Assembly (NCBI GenBank): GCA_041591915.1
Contig: JBFHRB010000163.1
Coordinates: forward strand, 1 to 7,607
Direction of reading: 5' to 3'
DNA: 7,607 nt
Origin: JBFHRB01 sp041591915
GTDB lineage: Bacteria > Actinomycetota > Nitriliruptoria > Nitriliruptorales > Nitriliruptoraceae
The position numbers and the translations under genes are program-made. Of the stretch, positions 1-5,202 are shown in pieces. The notes under the pieces were generated by a model that had not been told where the DNA came from, ran no database searches, and saw nothing but the letters and a program-made list of their open reading frames with translations. Every line of letters starts with the position of its first letter. The stretch's first letter is position 1.

Positions 1-59
1 AGATCTGTGACGTCCTGCGCGACGCCTGGGGGATGTACACGCCCGCCGACACCATGTAG
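1..59 (+). CDS. C-terminal end of a gene cut by the window edge, probably an acyl-CoA mutase large subunit
   Basis: Reading from base 3, the plus strand gives ICDVLRDAWGMYTPADTM and then a TAG stop at 57-59. The peptide resembles, from memory, the extreme C-terminus of the methylmalonyl-CoA/isobutyryl-CoA mutase large-subunit family, whose members often end in a pattern like GEI-x-DVLRE-x-WG-x-Y-x-P. That family performs B12-dependent carbon-skeleton rearrangement of acyl-CoAs in the cytoplasm; its catalytic and CoA-binding parts would lie upstream of the window. Only 18 residues are visible, so the family call is tentative; that a real gene ends here is more secure. The last four codons plus stop (45-59) are also the first 15 bp of the adjoining 42-bp tandem repeat, which is unusual. 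The next gene downstream is on the opposite strand. Confidence 0.5.
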   Translation, partial: ICDVLRDAWGMYTPADTM

Positions 60-185
60 GCGCCACGGCCTGGAGGCCGGCGGGTCGCCGACACCATGTA
101 GGCGCCACGGCCTGGAGGCCGGCGGGTCGCCGACACCATGTAGGCGCCACGGCCTGGAGGCCGGCGGGTCGCCGACACCATGTAG
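45..185. repeat. 42-bp perfect tandem repeat (3 full units plus 15 bp) that contains a stop codon
   Basis: Units lie at 45-86, 87-128 and 129-170, with a final partial unit at 171-185. All copies appear identical. Each unit has a 15-bp part, GCCGACACCATGTAG, which is the last four codons and stop of the upstream gene, and a 27-bp part. The 27-bp part carries a small perfect hairpin, CGGCC-TGGA-GGCCG (66-79 in the first unit, repeated every 42 bp). The array begins and ends with the 15-bp part, giving four gene ends and three spacers. The period is a multiple of three, so every copy shows the stop in the same frame. The hairpins sit 6 bp after the stop and lack a T-tract. Perfect identity suggests recent expansion by slippage or unequal exchange, or an assembly artefact. 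It abuts the 19-bp repeat array that starts at 187. Confidence 0.93.
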
Positions 186-186
186 C

Positions 187-280
187 CCCGGGCGGGTTGA
201 GTTCTCCCGGGCGGGTGGACTTCTCCCGGTCATCTCGGGGGTTCTCCGCCCAGAGGCCGGCGCCGGGAGAACTCGACCCA
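187..280. repeat. Left array of a 19-bp repeat family, with inverted copies able to form a hairpin
   Basis: Two tandem copies with a 19-bp period run from 187 to 229 (187-205, 206-224, then CCCGG), reading GGGCGGGTTGAGTTCTCCC and GGGCGGGTGGACTTCTCCC. A copy in the opposite orientation, CCGGGAGAACTCGACCCA, lies at 263-280, and a degenerate half copy with GTTCTCC is at 241-247. The arms 213-229 and 263-279 pair at 15 of 17 positions around a 33-nt loop; 194-210 pairs with 263-279 at 16 of 17. The array ends 5 bp from the stop of the DUF559 gene at 286. The same family recurs beyond that gene's start at 1286-1369. The structure could be a repetitive extragenic palindrome, the terminal repeat of a small mobile unit, or a terminator; it has no T-tract. 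Confidence 0.88.
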
Positions 281-285
281 CGCAG

Positions 286-1209
286 TCACCCGATCCCGAG
301 CTCTCCACGGCGCCGTTCGACGATCGTCATCAGCTCGGCCGCGAACCCCTCGGGGTCCTCGTGGAGCCGCTGCCAGCCGACGCGGACGACGATCCAGCCT
401 GCGGCGTGGAGTTGGTTCTGACGTTCGTGATCTCGACGGAGGTCGTCGTGGGAGCGGTGGAACCGGAACCCGTCGACCTCGATCGCGATCCGCAGGTCCA
501 CGAGGGCGATGTCGACCAGCGCCCGGCGACCGTTGGGGAGCCGCACCGCGTACGGCTCGCGGTGCGCTCGGAGGCCGAGGCGGTCAACGACGTCCCGGGC
601 GATGCGTTCCGCCTCTGAGTCGAACCGCGCCTCGGCCAGCATCGCCGCGAATCCGTGGGCACGCCGCGAGCCCGGCACGCCTCGCAGGGCCGCGGCGCGC
701 CGAGCCAGGCGTGCGGGCGTGGTCAGGCCCCGACGCACGGCCTCGACGACGAGACCTCGAGCAACGTGCGACCCCACGGCGGCCATCTCGACCAGCGTCC
801 GCTCCACGGTGAGGCACGGAACGCCGTCGCGGGTCGAGAGGTCCTCGTCGTCCCAGCGTCGCGTCCTGTGCGTGCGGACGGCGGCCGTCTGCGCGGCGGC
901 TCGATCGTGCGGGACCATGACGTGGATCGGGCGCTCGTGCGGGGGTGCGAGCCCCCACAGCGCCGCCGCCGTGTCGTGCGATGCCACGGACGGCTCACCC
1001 ATCCTGAGCAGGGCCGTCGCCACGTCGCGCTGGAAGCTGGCGGACGAGCCGGGGAGGTAGAAGAGGCCGCGCCCTGCTCGTTCCCAACCCTCTCGTGCGG
1101 CGATGTCGCGGACCGTCGAGTCCGCCATGCCCAGCTGGGTGAGCTGTCGGATTGCCAGGACGCCGTGCTGACGACGTGCGAGCTCGTTGATGTCTGCGCG
1201 CGGGACCAT
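286..1209 (-). CDS. AbiEi-type winged-helix plus DUF559 (Vsr-like nuclease fold) protein
   Basis: This 307-residue protein has two recognisable parts. Residues about 4-55 (INELARRQHGVLAIRQLTQL ... GRGLFYLPG) match the N-terminal winged-helix domain of AbiEi-type type IV antitoxins. Residues about 195-295 match DUF559, a compact fold related to very-short-patch-repair and PD-(D/E)XK endonucleases: E199 within SEAE, D233 in the VDIAL strand, and E244/D246 in IEVDG are the likely metal-site acidic residues, followed by RRDHERQNQL and GWIVVRVGW. The middle section (about 70-140) resembles the linker usual in these fusions. The family is common and multicopy in actinobacteria; its function is unproven. 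The ATG at 1209 starts at the conserved N-terminal domain; a GTG at 1224 would add five residues and has no clear ribosome site. No toxin partner such as AbiEii lies next to it. The gene stands alone, bracketed by inverted 19-bp repeats and opposite in strand to both neighbours, so it may have been acquired as a cassette. Confidence 0.85.
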   Translation of the reverse strand: MVPRADINELARRQHGVLAIRQLTQLGMADSTVRDIAAREGWERAGRGLFYLPGSSASFQRDVATALLRMGEPSVASHDTAAALWGLAPPHERPIHVMVPHDRAAAQTAAVRTHRTRRWDDEDLSTRDGVPCLTVERTLVEMAAVGSHVARGLVVEAVRRGLTTPARLARRAAALRGVPGSRRAHGFAAMLAEARFDSEAERIARDVVDRLGLRAHREPYAVRLPNGRRALVDIALVDLRIAIEVDGFRFHRSHDDLRRDHERQNQLHAAGWIVVRVGWQRLHEDPEGFAAELMTIVERRRGELGIG

Positions 1210-1285
1210 GCGCAGATACTTCACCGCTGGGCCCGACGACGTGGGCTGCGTCCGGCCCGCCTGTGGACAGCGACCCGCAACCTCT

Positions 1286-1369
1286 CCCGCGGGTGGACTT
1301 GTCCCGGAGATGCCGGGAGAACTCCACCCGCCCGGGAGAACTCCACCCGCCCGGGAGAACTCCACCCAC
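1286..1369. repeat. Right array of the 19-bp repeat family with a near-perfect 19-bp hairpin
   Basis: Three direct copies with a 19-bp period lie at 1313-1331, 1332-1350 and 1351-1369, consensus CCGGGAGAACTCCACCCGC. An inverted copy at 1289-1307 (GCGGGTGGACTTGTCCCGG) pairs with 1313-1331 at 17 of 19 positions around the 5-nt loop AGATG, giving a strong potential cruciform or RNA hairpin. The unit contains the small palindrome GGAG-AA-CTCC. The array fills the divergent gap between the DUF559 gene and ppk2 and ends 59 bp before the ppk2 start, so it may also affect expression of either gene. It belongs to the same family as 187-280, and the outermost units on the two sides are in opposite orientation. 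Confidence 0.9.
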
Positions 1370-1395
1370 ACGGGACGGCGGGAGGTCCGGGCACC

Positions 1396-1401
1396 TACGC
1401 T
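1396..1401 (+). promoter_or_regulatory. Possible -10 element for ppk2
   Basis: TACGCT fits the actinobacterial TANNNT -10 pattern and would give a leader of roughly 20 nt before the GTG at 1429. No good -35 hexamer is seen at the usual spacing; that position falls just after the repeat array. This is a weak pattern match only. Confidence 0.25.
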
Positions 1402-1417
1402 CGTGGCGGACCGGGTG

Positions 1418-1423
1418 AGGAGG
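1418..1423 (+). promoter_or_regulatory. Ribosome binding site that fixes the ppk2 GTG start
   Basis: A full AGGAGG lies five bases before GTG at 1429. It decides between this start and upstream in-frame extensions, which would run through the repeat array and DNA antisense to the DUF559 gene. Confidence 0.8.
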
Positions 1424-1428
1424 GCATC

Positions 1429-2340
1429 GTGGGGCGTCTCGATGAGGTCGACCTGACCAAGACCCTGACGCGCAAGGAGGAGTCCCGCCTCCTCAAGCAG
1501 GCATGGACGCGCCTGCAGCTGCTGCGCCTCAGCCTCGGGGGCCATCTCGAGAACGACATGGGCCCGGGCCTCACCGTGGTCTTCGAGGGCTGGGACGCGG
1601 CCGGCAAGGGCGGCTGCATCAAGCGGCTCGTCTACCCGATGGACCCGCGTCACGTGACGGTGATGCAGTACGCCGCGCCGACCGACCGGGAGAAGCGACA
1701 CCACTTCCTGTGGCGCTTCTGGCCGGTACTGCCGGGCTGGGGCGGCATGGTCTGCTACGACCGCAGCTGGTACGGGCGCGTGCTCGTCGAGCGCATCGAG
1801 GGCTTCTGCTCCGAGACCGAGTGGCGCCGTGCCTACCGCGAGATCAGCGAGTTCGAACGGGGCCTCACCGAGGAGGGGATGATCCTCGTCAAGTTCTGGC
1901 TGCACCTCTCGCCGGAGGAGCAACTCGCGCGCTTCATCCGACGGGCCAACGACCCACTGAAGTCGTGGAAGCTGACCGACGAGGACTGGCGCAACCGCGA
2001 CAAGCGGCACGAGTACGAGGCCGCGATCGAGGACATGCTGACGCTCACCGACCACGCGGACGCCCCGTGGTTCGTGATCCCGTCGGAGTCGAAGCGCTAC
2101 GCACGCGTGCAGGTCTGCCAGACGGTGATCCGCGAGATCGAGAAGGGCATGCGGCGCTGGGGACACGAGCTGCCTCCCCGCTACCTGGAGCTCAAGGCCG
2201 AGCACGACCCGTCGTCGTTGATCCCGGACGAGGTCCTCGAGACGCTCGACAGCGACGTGCTGGGAGATGCCCATCGCGCCGAGGCCGAGGGTGGTGGCGA
2301 GGCAGCGTCGCAGGCCGACGCGCCCACCGACAGCGCCTGA
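1429..2340 (+). CDS. ppk2: Single-domain PPK2-family polyphosphate kinase
   Basis: This cytoplasmic enzyme of 303 residues would transfer phosphate between polyphosphate and nucleotides. The P-loop is FEGWDAAGKGG (about 52-62), and the Walker B-type segment is CYDRSWYGRVLVERIEG (about 109-125) with D111 and R112. A lid region, RRANDPLKSWKLTDEDWRNR, covers about 171-190. KRYARVQVCQTVI (about 222-234) is also typical of the family. The HHFLWRFW, RSWYGRVLVER and WKLTDEDWRN wording is closer, from memory, to class II (polyphosphate:AMP phosphotransferase, PAP) domains than to class I, which read GRDAAGKGG. Class II proteins usually carry two PPK2 domains; here only one is present, with nothing missing at the start. 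The last 25 or so residues are a low-complexity Ala/Glu/Gly/Asp tail. The GTG start is backed by AGGAGG. The lpdA-like gene follows after 61 bp on the same strand. Nucleotide preference (AMP or NDP) cannot be settled by reading. Confidence 0.92.
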   Translation: MGRLDEVDLTKTLTRKEESRLLKQAWTRLQLLRLSLGGHLENDMGPGLTVVFEGWDAAGKGGCIKRLVYPMDPRHVTVMQYAAPTDREKRHHFLWRFWPVLPGWGGMVCYDRSWYGRVLVERIEGFCSETEWRRAYREISEFERGLTEEGMILVKFWLHLSPEEQLARFIRRANDPLKSWKLTDEDWRNRDKRHEYEAAIEDMLTLTDHADAPWFVIPSESKRYARVQVCQTVIREIEKGMRRWGHELPPRYLELKAEHDPSSLIPDEVLETLDSDVLGDAHRAEAEGGGEAASQADAPTDSA

Positions 2341-2390
2341 GCCGCCGACTACCGTCGCGCTCCCCGGTCCCCAGCACGGACGCGCGTCCC

Positions 2391-2395
2391 AAGGA
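2391..2395 (+). promoter_or_regulatory. Ribosome binding site that fixes the lpdA-like GTG start
   Basis: AAGGA lies six bases before GTG at 2402. The encoded protein then begins directly with the FAD-binding strand KIVILGGGPAG, as expected for the family. Longer in-frame starts, such as 2267, would overlap the end of ppk2. Confidence 0.7.
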
Positions 2396-2401
2396 CTGCC
2401 C

Positions 2402-3790
2402 GTGACCCAGAAGATCGTCATCCTCGGCGGTGGCCCCGCGGGCTACGAGGCCTCGCTCGTGGCCGCGGAGCTCGGCGCCGACGTCACGATCGTCGCCAAG
2501 GAAGGGCTCGGCGGGAACTGCGTGCTGTGGGACTGCGTGCCGTCGAAGGCCCTGATCGTCGCCGCCGAGGCGATGGGCTGGATGGAGACGGCCAACGAGC
2601 TCGGCATCCGCCACCTCCCGGACGCGCACGAGGACCCGACCACCGTCGACTTCCCGGCGGTCTCCAAGCGCGTCCTCGATCTCGGCGCCGAGCAGTCCGG
2701 CGACATCGAGGTGCGGGTCGAGGCGGCCGGGGTCCGGATCGTCCGCGGGGTCGGTCGGGTCTCCGGCTACCACGAGGTCACTGCCGAGCTCCACGACGGC
2801 GGTGTGGAGACCTTCGAGGCCGACTACGTCCTGATCGCGACGGGCTCGAGGGCCCGGGTCCTGCCGTTCTTCGAGCCCGACGGCGAGCGGATCCTCCTCG
2901 GCCAGGACGTCTACGGCCTGCCCGAGGTGCCCGAGCACCTCATCGTCGTCGGGTCCGGTGCCACCGGTGCGGAGTTCGCCCACGCGTTCCTGCGCTTCGG
3001 CGCCAGGGTCACGCTCGTGAGCAGCCGCAAGCTCATCCTGCCCACGGAGGACCCCGACGCCGCACAGGTCATCGAGGACGTCTTCGAGCGCCGCGGCATG
3101 AAGATCCTGCGAGAGGTCCGGGCGCAGTCGGCCCGCAACACCGGGGACGGTGTCGAGGTCGGCCTCAGCGACGGCTCGACGCTCGAGGGAAGCCACGTCC
3201 TGTTCACGGTCGGCCAGGTCCCCGTCAGCGACGGCCTCGGCCTCGAACTGGCCGGCGTCGAGCCGAACGAGTGGGGCGGCATCGACGTCGACGCCGTCGG
3301 GCGCACGAGCTGTCGGTGGATCTACGCGGCCGGTGACGTCGTCGGCCGCGTCATGCTGGCCAACGTCGCCGCGATGCAGGGCCGTACGGCGATGTGGCAC
3401 TCGCTCGGCCAGGCGGTCACGCCGATCCGTTGGGACGCCGTCGCGGCCACGATCTTCACCGACCCCGAGGTCGCGACCGTCGGGCTCACCCCGCAGGCCA
3501 TCGAGGAGCTCGGCATGCCGCACAAGACGGCACGCCTGAACTTCAAGGGGAACTCGCGCGCGAAGATGGTCGAGATGGTCGACGGTTTCGTGAAGATCCA
3601 CGCGATGCCCGGCTCCGGCATCGTCCTCGGTGGCGTGGTCGTCAGCTACCGCGCATCCGACCTCATCCAGCCCATCGGTGTGGCCGTCCAGAACCGGCTC
3701 AGCGTGAGCCAGCTCGCCCAGTCGATGACCGTCTACCCGTCCATGGCGGGCTCGGTCGCCGAGTGCGCGCGGATGCTGATGACGGACTGA
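2402..3790 (+). CDS. lpdA: LpdA-like NAD(P)H:quinone reductase (flavoprotein disulfide reductase family)
   Basis: This 462-residue protein has the full pyridine nucleotide-disulfide oxidoreductase layout: FAD site GGGPAG (9-14), ATG motif (147-149), NAD(P) site GSGATG (184-189), second FAD motif YAAGD (308-312), and a C-terminal dimerisation domain (about 345-455). Both cysteines of the CxxxxC redox pair are present (C40, C45, followed by VPSK). The catalytic His-Glu dyad of lipoamide dehydrogenases (HPTLSE) is replaced by VYPSMAGSVAE, with Y445 where His would be. This matches my recollection of Mycobacterium tuberculosis LpdA (Rv3303c), which is a quinone reductase rather than a lipoamide dehydrogenase. 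That protein is recalled as lacking one redox Cys, which this one keeps. SSRK (207-210) after the second nucleotide-binding strand lacks the acidic residue usual for NADH and has an Arg, which hints at NADPH. It lies 61 bp after ppk2 and 5 bp before the next gene. Confidence 0.88.
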   Translation: MTQKIVILGGGPAGYEASLVAAELGADVTIVAKEGLGGNCVLWDCVPSKALIVAAEAMGWMETANELGIRHLPDAHEDPTTVDFPAVSKRVLDLGAEQSGDIEVRVEAAGVRIVRGVGRVSGYHEVTAELHDGGVETFEADYVLIATGSRARVLPFFEPDGERILLGQDVYGLPEVPEHLIVVGSGATGAEFAHAFLRFGARVTLVSSRKLILPTEDPDAAQVIEDVFERRGMKILREVRAQSARNTGDGVEVGLSDGSTLEGSHVLFTVGQVPVSDGLGLELAGVEPNEWGGIDVDAVGRTSCRWIYAAGDVVGRVMLANVAAMQGRTAMWHSLGQAVTPIRWDAVAATIFTDPEVATVGLTPQAIEELGMPHKTARLNFKGNSRAKMVEMVDGFVKIHAMPGSGIVLGGVVVSYRASDLIQPIGVAVQNRLSVSQLAQSMTVYPSMAGSVAECARMLMTD

Positions 3791-3795
3791 GTTCC

Positions 3796-5163
3796 ATGGA
3801 CCGCCGCCGCTTCCTGCGATCGACGGCGGGCACGGGCGCCGCGCTCGCGCTGGGACCGGGCTTCTGGCGCGCGGCGTTCGCTGCCCAGGCCGTCCTCGGC
3901 CCTGGCCCGTACGGACCGCTCGGCCCGCCGGACCCCAACGGGCTACGGATCCCGGAGGGGTTCACCGCTCGGGTGATCGCCCGCACCGGCGAGTCCATCG
4001 GCAGCTCCGGGTACGTGTGGCACCGCGAGCCCGACGGCGGCGCCACGTTCCCCACCGACGACGGCGGCTGGATCTACGTCAGCAACAGCGAGGTCGGGGG
4101 CAGCGCGGGTGGCGTCGGCGCCGTGCGTTTCGCTCCCGACGGCCTCATCGTCGACACCTACCCGATCCTCGCCGGCAGCAACCGCAACTGCGCCGGTGGG
4201 GCGACGCCGTGGGGCACGTGGCTGTCCTGCGAGGAGATCGAGCGTGGCCAGGTGTGGGAGTGCCATCCCGCGGGGGAGTTCGAGGCCCGCCCGCTCCCTG
4301 CGCTCGGCCTCTTCATGCACGAGGCCGTGGCCGTCGACGACGACCGCGGCCAGCTCTACCTCACCGAGGATCGCGGCGATGGCCGCCTCTACCGGTTCAC
4401 GCCGACCGACTACCCGGACCTGGGCAACGGCGTACTGCAGGCCATGCGGCTGTCGGAGGACGGCGGCGTGACCTGGCTCGACGTCGGGGACCCGCTGGCC
4501 AGGCAGAGGACGACCAGGCGGCAGGTCCCGGATGCCAGCCGTTTCAACGGCGGTGAAGGCTGCTGGTTCGACAGCGGCCACCTGTACTGGACGACGAAGG
4601 GCGACGGCCGCGTGTGGGACCTCGACGTCGACGCGCAACAGGTCGAGGTGCTGTACGACCCCAAGGGGTTCGAGAAGGACGAGCGGGTCCTGCAGGGCGG
4701 CGACAACATCATCGCGTCCTCCTTCGGCGACCTCTACGTCGCGGAGGACGGCGGCAACATGGAGGTGGTCGTCATCAGCGCCGACCGTCGCGAGGTCGCC
4801 GCGGTGGTCGAGATGACGGCGGAGCACCGGCGCTCGGAGGTCACCGGCCTCGCGTTCGACCCGAGCGGGACGCGCCTGTACGCCGCGAGCCAGCGCGGTG
4901 CTGACGACCGCAACGGCGTCGTCTACGAGATCGAGGGCCCGTGGCGACAGGCGCCGCCGACGCCCCCGCCCGCCGAGCCCTCGCCCGAGCCGCCGGCCGG
5001 GGCACCCGGCGACGCCGCCACCTCCGACGGGCCCGCGGTCGCGACGGAGCCCCTCGACGACCCGGAGGGGGGACCCGAACTCGCACCGCTCGGCGTGGCC
5101 ACCGTCATCGGCGGCGCCATCGGTTGGGCCATCGGACGCCGCCTGCCGCGCAAGGACACCTGA
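3796..5163 (+). CDS. Tat-exported PhoX/DUF839-family protein with C-terminal membrane anchor
   Basis: This 455-residue protein begins MDRRRFLRSTAGTGAALALG, a twin-arginine signal peptide probably cleaved near residue 30 after AFAA. Residues about 45-382 form a DUF839/PhoX beta-propeller-like region. Family hallmarks are NCAGGATPWGTWLSCEE (131-147), HEAVAVD with LYLTED (175-192), DGGNMEVVV (318-326) and EVTGLAFDPSGTRLYAASQRG (348-368). In characterised PhoX alkaline phosphatases, conserved Cys and acidic residues bind iron and calcium; C132, E146, E147, E176 and E191 are candidates here. It is clearly shorter than classical PhoX, so phosphatase activity is likely but not certain. Residues 386-428 are a Pro/Glu-rich, wall-type linker, followed by a glycine-zipper hydrophobic segment, LGVATVIGGAIGWAIG (432-447), and the basic tail RRLPRKDT, so the protein is probably held at the outer face of the membrane. 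The start is 5 bp after the lpdA stop with only a weak ribosome site, suggesting translational coupling. Confidence 0.85.
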   Translation: MDRRRFLRSTAGTGAALALGPGFWRAAFAAQAVLGPGPYGPLGPPDPNGLRIPEGFTARVIARTGESIGSSGYVWHREPDGGATFPTDDGGWIYVSNSEVGGSAGGVGAVRFAPDGLIVDTYPILAGSNRNCAGGATPWGTWLSCEEIERGQVWECHPAGEFEARPLPALGLFMHEAVAVDDDRGQLYLTEDRGDGRLYRFTPTDYPDLGNGVLQAMRLSEDGGVTWLDVGDPLARQRTTRRQVPDASRFNGGEGCWFDSGHLYWTTKGDGRVWDLDVDAQQVEVLYDPKGFEKDERVLQGGDNIIASSFGDLYVAEDGGNMEVVVISADRREVAAVVEMTAEHRRSEVTGLAFDPSGTRLYAASQRGADDRNGVVYEIEGPWRQAPPTPPPAEPSPEPPAGAPGDAATSDGPAVATEPLDDPEGGPELAPLGVATVIGGAIGWAIGRRLPRKDT

Positions 5164-5172
5164 GCGATCAGC

Positions 5173-5197
5173 CCGGGGCCTGGGGCTGCTGGCCCGG
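5173..5197. terminator. Possible bidirectional terminator between convergent genes
   Basis: The 39-bp gap between the convergent stops contains CCGGGGCC (5173-5180) and GGCCCGG (5191-5197), which pair as seven base pairs with one bulged G around a 10-nt loop. An alternative pairing is CAGCCC (5169-5174) with GGGCTG (5183-5188). Neither has a T-tract on either side, so intrinsic termination is uncertain, although actinobacterial hairpins often lack one. Confidence 0.4.
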
Positions 5198-5202
5198 TCG
5201 CC

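Noticed and set aside
45..185. Tandem repeat read as a CRISPR array
   Set aside because: The units are directly joined with no variable spacers, and no cas genes are present.
7..618. Plus-strand open frame translating the tandem repeat and continuing into the DUF559 region
   Set aside because: It is antisense to the DUF559 gene over most of its length, lacks family features and has a composition expected of GC-rich shadow frames. The frame that ends at 59 fits a real C-terminus better.
187..1369. Classical insertion sequence
   Set aside because: No DDE, HUH or serine/tyrosine recombinase is encoded, and no target-site duplication is seen outside the arrays. The 15-bp gene-end sequence is not found beside the right array.
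655..1428. In-frame upstream extension of ppk2
   Set aside because: It is antisense to DUF559 and passes through the repeat array. GTG at 1429 has a perfect ribosome site and gives a full PPK2 domain.
1210..2421. Long N-terminal extension of the minus-strand DUF559 frame
   Set aside because: It runs through the 19-bp repeats and antisense to ppk2. The AbiEi-type domain starts just after the ATG at 1209, so the extension is an open frame without coding evidence.
2192..3601. 469-codon minus-strand open frame opposite the lpdA-like gene
   Set aside because: Its composition is that of an antisense shadow rich in Asp, Arg and Leu, while the plus strand encodes a complete well-known family.
3943..4827. 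Minus-strand open frame opposite the PhoX-like gene
   Set aside because: No domain or ribosome site supports it; the plus strand carries strong DUF839 motifs.
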